Assembly: GCA_021234155.1 (NCBI GenBank)
Contig: JAJEKV010000063.1
Coordinates: 434,001-498,000, forward strand
Origin: Isoetes taiwanensis
Taxonomy: Eukaryota > Streptophyta > Lycopodiopsida > Isoetales > Isoetaceae
Reading direction: 5' to 3'
DNA length: 64,000 bases
This document shows, in pieces, positions 11,758 through 21,384 of this stretch (the first letter of the stretch is position 1; the number at the start of each line of letters is the position of its first letter). The notes beneath the pieces were generated by a model. The model did no database searches. It saw only the letters and a list, made by a program, of their open reading frames with translations, and was not told the DNA's origin. The position numbers and the translations under genes are program-made.

Positions 11758-12345
11758 TGTTTAGGGTCAAGGTTCGGGATTGTCTGCAAGACAACCCTCT
11801 GTGAGGATCCTTGGATCAAACACAAATCTTTAGTATAGTGTGTCACATGGGATTTTGCAAGAGAGATAAGAACAAATCAAGGAACAAAGGAAACTATATG
11901 CCAAGATAAGAATCCCTTGAATATCATAAGAAATACATGAGGTCTCGTAAGACGCTGAGACAAAACTGAAATAAGACGATACTAGGTCTCATCTAAAAAC
12001 ATAAGGTCTAACTCTACTCATATATATAGTACAATGGCCTCGAGCCCAAAATAAGCATAAGGCAGAGTCTTTGTGATCTCGGTTACCAACTCCTGGATCA
12101 TATGCTTGATTAGTGGAAATCTTGTCAGTACCGTCATAAGTGCCGTTAATCCTGCTAAGTTAAGGCCGCACTCCCAGGTGTGCTCACTTATCACCCCTTG
12201 TCCTCTTCTTTGACGGGGGCGTAGGTTTCTGTGTGGGCGTGGGTGTGCTACCTGACGATCCTCCATGACCCTTGTTTTTGGACTCTTGTGTGCTGGCCTA
12301 TGTAGTGCTTAAGAATACTCCAGTGCTGGTGGCATAAAACTAACA
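11758..12345 (-). repeat. 3' LTR of the large Ty3/gypsy element
   Basis: On the minus strand this 588-base segment starts TGTTAG (12,345) and ends CTAAACA (11,758), so it has TG...CA ends with short inverted repeats. A TATATATGAG box lies near 12,030 in the same orientation. It directly follows a polypurine tract, and ORFs of the element lie upstream in minus orientation. A second matching LTR was not found, because the pol end of the element is truncated near 23,188. Confidence 0.65.
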
Positions 12346-12357
12346 CTCCCACCCACC
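12346..12357 (-). promoter_or_regulatory. Polypurine tract
   Basis: The minus strand reads GGTGGGTGGGAG immediately before the TGTTAG start of the LTR. This is the expected position and composition of a plus-strand priming site for an LTR retrotransposon in minus orientation. Confidence 0.65.
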
Positions 12358-12847
12358 AACGAACACTCAGAGGAGAGAAAAGCGAGCACGGTCTCTGAAG
12401 ATGGAAAGCCTGTGACTTGATTGAAATCATCCTGACGACTATGAGGTCGAGCCTCTGAATGATACTTCTAGATGAGATCTTGGTGATCTTTCAAAGCATC
12501 TGCAATGTTTAACCCAATAGATGGTGAAGCATCCAACAGAAATCCAGACTGCGCCATGTCTTCAAGGCACGGTGAGCCTCTGCCCAAACTGGCATTCAAT
12601 CAGCAGGCAGGTCTGAAGGCCAAAAGCACCAGCACCGGCATTGGGATTGCAATAGAAGATAGGATGTCCGCGAGCCAAAGGGCAGGTCCGAAGACACAAA
12701 AATTGGCTTGCTTGTGAACAGACGGGTCTGGAGAAGTGGCAGCTCATTTTAGAAATTGATTGAGTCTCTAGACCGCATTGGCAGTGGTTTTCCAACCACG
12801 TTCATTTGGGATGTATATCCAATTCCAGTTATGATCCGGGATTTCAC

Positions 12848-13150
12848 CTATCTGCCAGATATTCTGACGCACAAAGCGTGGATCCCAACGAAGATCTGTC
12901 GAAACATGTGCTGGGGTTCAACCAGCATGACCAGCCAAAGCCTTGGTCTAAAAGGGAGAGCACCAATTAGATGTAGGAAATGATGGTGTGGAGACGCTCC
13001 AAGCGACGCATAGGGAGTGTCGTACTGAGGAGCGAGCTGCATCATGGGCTGCTGAGCCCACTGAATCAAATTCTGATCCAGTGCTTGACACAGTTGTTCC
13101 CATTTTGGATAATATAAGAGAGTATTGAGAGGGGGCAGAGTCCAGTCCAC
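12848..13150 (-). pseudogene. Retroelement 3' cassette, ORF D
   Basis: A 100-codon minus-strand frame in the region between pol and the 3' LTR. It is rich in Pro, Gln and His and has no recognised domain. It follows ORF C in the same orientation and may be its continuation after a frame change. Between it and the LTR (12,358-12,847) only weak, Cys-rich short frames are seen. Confidence 0.35.
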
Positions 13151-13197
13151 CAGTATAGTCTGGCTCTCTAGATAGGCATGGAGACTATAAAATGTGC

Positions 13198-13689
13198 CTA
13201 AGTGCTATAAGTAAAGTTGGACATATCCAATCCCCAATTCCTCATGATGTTCTTACGGACCTCTTGTAATGCTTTCGGAATCCATAGATGCAAATGTCTA
13301 GCAAGCTCTGGCATGTACTCGACCTGAAGGCATGTAATCCAAGACTGATCAAGAAGATACTTGTGGTCTTGTTGTAACAACCACATGGCGTGGATATCCC
13401 CTTGGAAGGCACACAGCGGACCATCAATGAACTTATCCATGGTGTCAACGAGATAGAAATCATGCATGACATAGGCCATGGCCTGGACAATGCAAAAAAT
13501 AAAGAAATCTTTGTCGGCACAAGTGATGAGTTGAAAGTTAAGTAATGCACATAACAGACCTTTATCTTCAACTGCAAGGTTAGGCCATACAATGAGCAAA
13601 TCCTTGCTGGCAAAGAGTTCGTCAATAACACCATTGGCATTGAACCATCTAAGCATAAGAAGATGTCTTCGTGACTTCACGTAATCCAA
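13198..13689 (-). pseudogene. Retroelement 3' cassette, ORF C
   Basis: A 163-codon minus-strand frame with long hydrophobic and aromatic helices (about residues 25-110) and many Trp, Tyr and Phe residues. No family is recognised. It lies downstream of the coiled-coil ORF B in the same element. The start is not certain because the frame seems to continue from upstream sequence. It is probably part of a longer protein now broken by frameshifts. Confidence 0.4.
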
Positions 13690-13881
13690 ATAGCTCGTGA
13701 ATCACTAGGAATATTGAGAGCTAAGGTGATGATGATGGGCTTCACCTGCAGACTGGATAGCCTGTTGCAACTGATGTTCCTAATCTTTGATTTTGTTTTC
13801 TTGTGTGGCAAGGAGACGAAGCCGTTCCTTTATTTTTCGATGAGCATAGAAAGGCGTGGCATCTTGAGTGGAGACTTGTAG

Positions 13882-14655
13882 CTAGAGGCTAGCAATCTCA
13901 GCATCATCCATAATCTTTTGTTTATGCAGGTCGTTGACTTGTGCGCGAAGACCTGTAACCTGTGTCTGAACAACAGCTAACTGGCCTTCCAAAGCAGAAA
14001 TGCGGACTTCACCTTGCGTGGGGACGTGCTGCTGACGGGTGAAATCTTGTTGCAACCATGCATAGAGAGATTGTGTTTCTGCAAGGGCTTTCTTCTTGTC
14101 CTGAATCTGAGCGAGAAGTTGTTCTATGGTGACCTCGAGTTGTGCTTGTTGCTCTTCAAGAGTGGCGCGTGCTTTCTGTTCCTTAAGAAGATCAGTGTGT
14201 GTGGCCAGCAAAGCTCCATGTTTACTTCGAAGGATCTCTTCAAGGGCCTGGGTCTGAGCATTGGCAGCCTGAAAGTCAAGCTGCAAAGCATCTGTAGAGT
14301 CCATATATTCTTTAATACTATTCACAAGGTGATCCTGGGATTTCTGAAGCTTGAGCATGTAACTAGCCATATTGTTCATACTCATATAGTGTCCGTCGAG
14401 ATGGTGCAGGGATGATAGATTGAACAACAGGCATAACAGATTGTTCAACAATGGGCGTGGAAGCTTGTGAGATAGGTTTGGATGTGGGACAGGACGAATG
14501 ACAGAGTGTGTTCGACTAGAAGCCTGGGAGGTGACATACAAGGGCCTAGTGGATACCCAACTGGGTTTTGGAAGGCATAGCTGAATAAAAGCCTGGAAAT
14601 GTGCCCCCATAGCTGAATCAAGGCCTAAGCCTAGATCTTGGCGAAGATGGTCCAC
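13882..14655 (-). pseudogene. Retroelement 3' cassette, ORF B: coiled-coil protein
   Basis: This minus-strand frame has 257 codons. The first 90 residues or so are Pro/Ser/His-rich. From about residue 95 to the end it is a heptad-like coiled coil rich in Gln, Leu, Ala and Glu (for example KARATLEEQQAQLEVTIEQ). No retroviral domain is seen. It starts 38 bases downstream of the end of ORF A. An overlapping frame reads LLIDHKFCFNAFYMKWTIFAK across that gap, so A and B were probably one protein split by a frameshift. Coiled-coil Gag-like or accessory proteins occur in plant retroelements, but the role here is unknown. Confidence 0.5.
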
Positions 14656-14692
14656 TTCATGTAGAAGGCGTTGAAACAGAATTTGTGGTCAA

Positions 14693-15186
14693 TCAACAAA
14701 GTTGATTGAATGAATAGCCGCAATGGTTGTATAAAAGAAATGCTTGTTGATGTGTGTGTTCTTGATAGAATACCCCATAAAATTTCCGCCACAAAAACTT
14801 AACAAAAACCTCATGAGCGTTGATAATAGTTGTGAGCTTGTGGGTTGTGGCCGCATATGGAACTTGACCATACACCGTAACATCGTGATCTTGCAAAGCG
14901 GTCCAATGCAAAGAAGGAGTGCATCTGGGTAATTGAAATACCTGGGCCAAAAGACTTTGATTGAGAGTAATCCGGGTATGATCCACTGTCATCTGGTACC
15001 CAGCATCAGTCTTCATCAAACCAACAACAAATTCCCAGAGTTGCGCCGGATTCAGAACAGGGAGTTCTTGGCTGGCGAAATCAAGTAAACCCGCCCTTTC
15101 TGCAACATCTCGATTGGTACCTTCAAGAGCTGGCTGAAGACTAGGTGTTGAGAAGTGCACATATAAGAAAAAATCAGGATTTATGG
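14693..15186 (-). pseudogene. Retroelement 3' cassette, ORF A (main part, split by hAT insertion)
   Basis: On the minus strand this frame is open from the hAT insertion site (15,186) to a stop at 14,693. It contains the block RITLNQSLLAQVFQLP, which weakly resembles a conserved block in plant 'putative transposon protein' and plant mobile domain families. Its start codon lies on the other side of the inserted hAT at 19,412. When the insertion and one target copy are ignored, the frame is continuous. The left edge of the 9.16-kb duplication (14,836) falls inside this ORF, so only its 5' part is duplicated. Confidence 0.6.
15179..15186. repeat. hAT target-site duplication, left (unit 1)
   Basis: The 8 bases ATTTATGG lie just left of the CATAGTTA terminus. 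The right copy at 19,362-19,369 is ATTCATGG, one base different. Eight-base duplications are characteristic of hAT transposons. Confidence 0.85.
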
Positions 15187-15301
15187 CATAGTTAACAAAA
15201 ACAGCCGTATTTTTCGTATAATACAGAAAATATAAATTTAGAAAAAAAACCGTATAAAAAATGGACAACGATGTGGGGCCAAAACGGATGCCAAATATGT
15301 C

Positions 15302-15342
15302 ATTCTAGAATGGGACTCGCATGAAACCAACAAACCGCCCGA
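15302..15342. repeat. 41-bp direct repeat in hAT 5' region, copy 1
   Basis: This 41-base block, starting with the palindrome half ATTCTAGAATGG, recurs at 15,963-16,003, directly after the palindrome-rich block. It shows that the 5' part of the element was built by internal duplication. Confidence 0.85.
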
Positions 15343-15784
15343 CTTAGACTTGCTTCTCATTCATCTCAGCAGATTTCTACAATGGTGGATAGTGGGTAGC
15401 CGCACACATGCGAACTACCCATAAAAAATAAAGGGAAAATCCAATTATATCATTTGGACCCCAACAAAATACAATGCTAATAGAGACTGGGCTAGTGTAC
15501 CTGCCGAAAGCTTATCACCGGGATTAAAAAACCCCGCCCTTTCGGGTTTTCGAGGAAAAACCCTAGTGATAAGCCTTCGGCAAGGGGCTTGGACAAACGT
15601 AAGGCATAAAAATCGCTCCCCAAAATCCACGAAGGGAAAAGTCGAAACAGATGCCGCTCGCTAACCTGTACCTGCACATCACCAATAAAACAACAAGACA
15701 AACCAAACCTCCCAGAGTGGAGGGGCTGATTACGCGCGTGCCACGCGATAAAAATACAATAACAAAGAAGGGGGGGAGGGTGTG

Positions 15785-15964
15785 TTCAAAGAGAATAAGG
15801 TACTGCTGAGAGAGAAGAGGAAGCGCCGATGAGAAGTCGAAGCAGAAACGCGCCTAAAATAGCGAACTCCCAACCAGAACGGGCATGCGCCGCCCGCATG
15901 CATGCAAAACATGCATGCTCGTCCCATTCTAGAATGGCGATCCGATGTCTCGGATCGATGGGAT
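15785..15964. repeat. 180-bp direct repeat in hAT 5' region, copy 1
   Basis: This segment recurs at 16,146-16,324 with one base missing. Each copy ends in three back-to-back inverted repeats. The first is GCATGCATG and CATGCATGC around a 5-base loop (15,896-15,918). The second is the perfect palindrome CCATTCTAGAATGG (15,924-15,937). The third is CGATCCGA and TCGGATCG around 4 bases (15,938-15,957). CATGCATG is the RY motif bound by plant B3 seed regulators. Confidence 0.85.
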
Positions 15965-16145
15965 TCTAGAATGGGACTCGCATGAAACCAACAAACCGCC
16001 CGAATACCAAAGGACTTCCTTAACAAACTAGGATCGAGGACGAAGGTCACAGGATGAAGGCTAAAGGCCGAGAACGGACAGCACGAAAGAAACGCCAAAT
16101 TGGCCAAACCAGGCAGGAAGAAGCCCCTCCCCTGCCTGGAAACAA

Positions 16146-16324
16146 TTCAAAGAGAATAAGGTACTGCTGAGAGAGAAGAGGAAGCGCCGATGAGAAGTCG
16201 AAGCAGAAACGCGCCTAAAATAGCGAACTCCCAACCAGAACGGGCATGGCCGCCCGCATGCATGCAAAACATGCATGCTCGTCCCATTCTAGAATGGCGA
16301 TCCGATGTCTCGGATCGATGGGAT
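16146..16324. repeat. 180-bp direct repeat in hAT 5' region, copy 2
   Basis: Second copy of the palindrome-rich module. Its inverted repeats are at 16,256-16,278, 16,284-16,297 and 16,298-16,317. It lies about 290 bases upstream of the probable 5'-UTR intron, so it is in promoter-like position for the transposase. Confidence 0.85.
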
Positions 16325-16932
16325 CTTTTTTTTACAAATACGCCGTGTAGGCTATTTTTTAATGCCATTTTTTGATCCAACTCCCAAACCAACAAACCTA
16401 ACATGACTAATTTGCTTCATCCCCTGCTAATACAGACCGAAGGAATCGCGAACGGCAGGAATGCGGCATCCGATTGCAAATACAGATTTTCTGTTCTACA
16501 GATTGCAAGCACTTCTTCTCTGTCACAGCCTAGATCGCCCAAAGCACATATTAGACTACTAGAGGAAGGATTTGGAATCTCGCGGTCACAAATTGTCATT
16601 GTATTCTTAAGCAGGTAAGAAATCCTTTCATTCCATTTGCATTTGCAATTTCCAATGCATCTCTTATTGGTCTCTCTTACTGGTCTGTCCTACTTAAGAG
16701 CAATATCCAATGCATCTCTTTGCTGGATTCCTAAAACCTATCAGCCATCAGTGATCAGGTGCTTTGCCAGCCACCATTCTAAGTTTAATTTTGTTTATTT
16801 ATGGATTATATTTAGAAAGGGTTCTGCTCTGCTGCACTGAACATGCTAGAAAGCATTTGTATAAATAAGATATGGATTTGGGAATGCTATGCTCATTGTT
16901 TCTCATTGTTTATCTTATTAGGTACTCTTGTC

Positions 16933-18972
16933 ATGACAAAGAAGAGGAAGACAAGTGAGGCAGCAAAAGGGCCAAGGCCAATGGATTAATGGAAAGAAGT
17001 GCGGATAGTTAAGAGTGAGAAGAATACAGGAAGCAATAAGTCATGGATTTATCTATATTGCAATGAAAGTCGCACATCAGCCATGCATAGAGTGAGGGGA
17101 CACTTATTGGCAGAGAAATATAATGAAGTTCAGGTATGTTCACAAATCCCAGAAAAGAAGCGCCTCGAGTTGCAAGAGCTAGGAAAGAAATTGGATGCTA
17201 TATCATCAGGAAGAAAACAAAGAGTAGTTGCCTCACGAGAAACTGCTTCATATGGTATTGCTTCTAATTCTCATGCCAATGTTTCAGTTGATAATACAAA
17301 ATTTGAGCATGCGGAAGTTGAAAGAAGCACAATGGCTTCTAGTAGTGGGATTCCACGCTCATCTAGTCGTGGAAAGAACCACTTAAATATGAGGAGCTTC
17401 GTACAAAACATTTAGAAAAGGAGAAGAAGAAGCTTAAGGATCTATTGCAAGATGTTAGAGAAGGCTTGGGTTGACTTTGGAGTTTCTTTGATATTTGATG
17501 AATGGACCGAGAGGAAAGGGAGGCACATCGAGGCATCAATTGCCTATTCTAAAGGCAAGAGTGATTTCCTTATGTCTCATGATATTTCATAAACAGGTAT
17601 GTAGAGAACTTAGCTTCTATTTGGAAAGAAAGCATATTGTTTGTTGGTGCAAAATGTTGTACAAATAGTGGCAGATGGAGAGAATGCTAAGAAAGCTGGT
17701 GCCATTATTGAGGCAGACTATCCATACATATTTTTTTGTCCTTGCATAGCCCATTGTCTCCATAATTTGCTCAAGGATATTGGTAAACTACCAGATGTAG
17801 CTGAGTTGGTGCAAAAGGGGAAGGCTTTGGTTACGTTTGTGAATGGGCACACAAAAATCGAAGCACAATTCATGAAGATCACTCAAGAAAATCAAATGGT
17901 AAGTCTGTTTTGAAGTATTGTGAAATAAGATTTGGATACAATTTTATTATGCTTGAAAGATTATACGAATTGCGTTGGGTATTGAAAGCTCTTTTTGTGG
18001 ATGAGAAATTTCTTAAAAGCAATGCAAAGCTTCTACGATCAACTATGTAAAACTTGTCTTTGAAGTTGTTTTTGATGAACGCTTTTGGGATGCTGTTGAA
18101 CACCATTTTGAGGTTGTCGAGCCTATTATCCTGATGGTACGTCTGGTTGATGGGAATGCTCCTTGTCTTGGGAAGGTTTTTGGAGCACTTGGTAGGATGG
18201 TTTAGCATATGAGACAGATTGAGAAGGATGCTGCAAAAATGGCAGAGTTAAACTCTTTGTGCAAATCAAGGTATTATGATTATCATGCTCTAATCCAAGC
18301 TGCTGCATATTATTTGGATATGGAATATCAAGGGCAAAAGCAATGGAAAGATCCTGAAGTTTGTACACATTGGGGCCAAGAGCTCAATAGGATGGTTAGG
18401 GATGCGGATGAAAGGAGCAAAATAAGAGAGCATTATGCCATATACAAAGCAAAATAAGGGAGATTTGGAAGTACATATGCACAAGTAGACCGCTTCAAGA
18501 TTGGTTCGACTCTTTGGTGGGAAGAGTATGGGGGAGAAACGCCTGAATTGCAAACACTAGCCGTTCACATTCTTAGCCAGGGTGCCTCATCTTCTCCAGT
18601 CGAGAGGCTTTTTAGTGTGTTTGATCATGTTGCAAGCATTAAAAGAGTAAAACTTACTCCGTCAAGGACTTCGGATTTGGTATTTGTAGGTGCAAAGTTG
18701 AAGCTCCTTAAGTCACATAGAATTGAACAAGAGAACTTTATATTGGCTTCGCAAAGAAAAAAAATATTCCTGAACCTCAAAAATGGGAAGTGGAGGATGT
18801 GGGAGAGCAAAGTGATGAGATTGGGCAAGAGCAAGAAAGTAATGATGATGATAATGATGCTGGTGATAGACATGAAGAAGATGAAGTTAAGAGAGCACTT
18901 ATAGATGATGATGAAACTTGTTACGTGGATCCAAATTATATACCTTCATCCCATCCAGGTATAGATCCTTAA
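16933..18972 (+). pseudogene. hAT transposase (DUF659 type), copy 1, inactivated
   Basis: Plus-strand pieces in order are as follows. A basic start (ATG 16,933, KKRKTS) leads into a BED-like region with CNESRTSAMHRVRGH (17,068-17,110). A DUF659-like segment with SLIFDEWTERKGRH follows (about 17,490-17,530), then CIAHCLHNLLKDIG (17,746-17,790). The C-terminal dimerisation region is SSSPVERLFSVF and LTPSRTSDLVFV (about 18,590-18,690), and an acidic tail ends at 18,972. A stop at 16,987-16,989, shared with copy 2, interrupts the N-terminus. Frame changes near 17,400, 17,460 and 18,045 add to this. No full-length transposase can be made from this reading. Confidence 0.8.
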
Positions 18973-19361
18973 GTACACACTAATTCTATTTCTACTTTGG
19001 TCATGTTTTTCTTGCTCGCTTTTGCTTGTACTTAACCACGTGTGCCTTATCGGGATTCAGGAACAAATCCTTACACACTCCATTAGTTCTACAAGTTTGT
19101 TTTCTTTATGTGTTCTATAAACTATGTTCTATGATATTTTCATATAACTTAAACTTGTGTTTGAACATTACTATATGTTTTAAAGCCTAATCTATAATAT
19201 ATTTGGAATCTCACTTGCAAAATATGTTGTTCATTCTTACAAGCACAATTTTGTTCGTTTCGAGTACTTTGCTGTATTTTTCATATCCGTATTTCGTTTT
19301 TTTTTTTTTTTTTTTTTTTTGCATGCCGTATCATATTCCGTATCCGTATTTAGTAACTATG

Positions 19362-19369
19362 ATTCATGG
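19362..19369. repeat. hAT target-site duplication, right (unit 1)
   Basis: ATTCATGG, matching 7 of 8 bases of the left copy at 15,179-15,186. Confidence 0.85.
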
Positions 19370-19412
19370 GCGCAGTGGCTTGCAGAGTGGCCAATTTTGG
19401 TGCGGTAGCCAT
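19370..19412 (-). pseudogene. N-terminus of retroelement ORF A, separated by hAT
   Basis: An ATG at 19,412-19,410 on the minus strand opens about 14 codons that run into the hAT target duplication. They stay in frame with the long ORF A frame on the far side of the transposon at 15,186. The match of frame across the insertion supports both the insertion boundaries and the identity of this ATG as the ORF start. Confidence 0.65.
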
Positions 19413-20248
19413 AGCGATTGCAACAAGGAGAAGGAGAGCAGAAGTCGAACGGCAGAAATAGTTTGACAAATCAGTGTTGCTTTCTATGGTTATTTAGGTA
19501 CCTGCTGAGCATGTTCACAACATATGCAATGCCTGGTCTTGAGCAATTTGCTACAAAAAAAGCCAATAGAAATAATATCAATAGTGGAGATTGGCAAGAG
19601 TGAATGGTGCGATGGAGGTGTACGAATAATGATTTGACACAGCCGCGATTTAATTTGGCGTAATTAAGAACTAGGGCAACTCGAGAGTGCGAACGTCTTA
19701 ATGAAGAAGGTGGAAGGGCAGCATGCCAGAGAGAGGGTACCGCTACTAGATTTGCAACGAGATATGGGAATCTGGAATTGAAATGTGCCCTAGAAGATAG
19801 ACAAGTCAGCTAAAAGATATTAGGTCACTGTGGCATCCAAGAGTTGGTAGGCCTATATAAGACGAAGAAAGATTGAATAGAAAACACAGCAAGTGCAATG
19901 ATGGAGGTGGTGAACACGATGGCGAAGAATTTTCTAGAGTGGCTCACCTGTCGGATGAACGACTTGGACCTCTGGAAGATGAAGAACAGAGGAATTCCGA
20001 TGGATGGATGGCTGGCCGCTTCTGCTGATAACCCCGACCCCCAGTCCAACTATGTGGATGTGATCCTGCATCTGTGCTGGAATCTGAGTAGGGTTATGTG
20101 ATCCTATGCGCCTGTGCTACCCCGAACCCCGAGTAAAAAGAAGAGTAGAATAGGATTTTGCGTTAAAGTAAGGGCGATGCCCATGCGATTAAGTAAGGGT
20201 TATGCCCATTTTGTAACCATACTCTGTTTGATAATATAAGGCAGTTGC
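19413..20248. other. Spacer between retroelement pol and ORF A
   Basis: About 840 bases with no convincing ORF between the pol stop (20,249) and the ORF A start (19,412). Bases around 19,462-19,555 are replaced by unrelated sequence in unit 2 (about 28,580-28,715). In unit 1 it contains a TATA-like CCTATATAAGAC near 19,850 on the plus strand. Confidence 0.4.
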
Positions 20249-21384
20249 TCAATTAATTGTGTCTGTGTCTTTGATATTATCGTGTGATGAGTCTGTATGA
20301 AATTTTTTTATGCGAAAGCCATTAACCAAAGTAGGTAAGGGGGTGCCACCTAATTTAGCGAGTTGGAACACACTTGGTTGTACCACCTTAATGATTTTGT
20401 AAGGGCCAAGCCAACAAAATTTGAGCTTGCCATGGAAATTCTTGTATCTGAAATCATAGAAAATAACTAAATCTCCTTCAATGAAAGTTTTTGTTTTGAT
20501 CTAGTTGTCATTCGATGATTTTCGCAATTGTTGACCAGCAAGAACCCTGAGATAGGTATCCCTGCGAATTTCATCAAGTTGTTGTAACTAATAAACCCTT
20601 TCCTGTAGAGCAGCAGAAGGGAACAATAGCTAGTTGAAATCTGAGAGTTGGCAGAATAAACTCAAAAGGCATCAAGGCTTCTTGGCCATACACGAGTCTG
20701 AAAGGTGCCTGCCCTGTGACAATTTTGTAAGTGGTGTTGTAGGCCTATAAGATAGTTGGTAACTTTTTATGCCAATCTTTCCTGGAAGCATCACAAATTT
20801 TCTTGAGAATGTTGATCAGAGTCTTGTTGGTGCTTTTAGCAGGACCATTGCCTTGTGGATAATAGGGCGTGCTCTTCCAATGATGGATATGCAAGTATGC
20901 CATGAGTTTCTTGATCGTGTGATTGAAAAAAAAGAACACCCCGGTCACTCACCAGTTCTGTGGGGCAGCCGAAGCGTGTAATTACTTGCGGGTAGGGCAT
21001 CCGCGCCATGCTGGCTGCAGTGTTATCGGGTAACTCACAAGCTTAGGCCCACTTGGTGGCATAATCTATGAGGACAAGAATGTATCGAGCATGGGAATTA
21101 CGAGCAGGTGGATCAATGGGCCCACCAAAATCCATCTCCCATTTGATGAAGGGTAGAGGCGTGGCAACTGGAGTTAATGGTAGAGCGTCACGGGCCATAG
21201 GCCGTCCCAGGCGCTGGCAGACGTCATATTGGCGCGCATGAGCATGAGCATATTTGAACAGCGTGAACCAAAAATATCCCGCCAAAAGAATTTTTTGTGC
21301 CATGTTATTGCCACTGAAATGTCCTCCACCGAGGCCTTTATGTGCTTGGCGAACAATCTTGAGGACCTCATGAGGAAGAACATA
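20249..21384 (-). pseudogene. Ty3/gypsy integrase, unit 1
   Basis: On the minus strand, 21,303-21,043 has the start of the integrase core region (KWEMDFGGPIDPPARNS and YILVLIDYATKWA). Next, 20,948-20,745 has the later core (STPYYPQGNGPAKSTNKTL, with TN in place of the usual VN/AN). The C-terminal part near 20,440-20,380 contains CWLGPYKI, a GPY-type motif. The frame ends at a TGA at 20,251-20,249. The gene is broken by frame changes. The family is distinct from the chromovirus at 6.7-9.0 kb; no chromodomain follows. A Tat/Athila-like lineage is suspected but unproven. Confidence 0.75.

Larger units (their letters stand above)
15187..19361 (+). mobile_element. hAT-superfamily DNA transposon, copy 1
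   Basis: The element starts CATAGTTA (15,187) and ends TAACTATG (19,361), giving 8-base terminal inverted repeats flanked by 8-base target copies. Repeated CCGTAT-type motifs sit just inside both ends, like the subterminal transposase-binding repeats known in hAT elements. It contains a 5' region with repeats and palindromes, a probable 5'-UTR intron (16,615-16,921), a transposase gene in plus orientation and a T-rich right end with a poly-T run near 19,299-19,320. It is 4,175 bases long. It inserted into retroelement ORF A, so it is younger than that element and older than the tandem duplication. Confidence 0.85.

Noticed and set aside
14014-14415. 133-codon plus-strand ORF
   Set aside because: Antisense to coiled-coil ORF B and without its own features.
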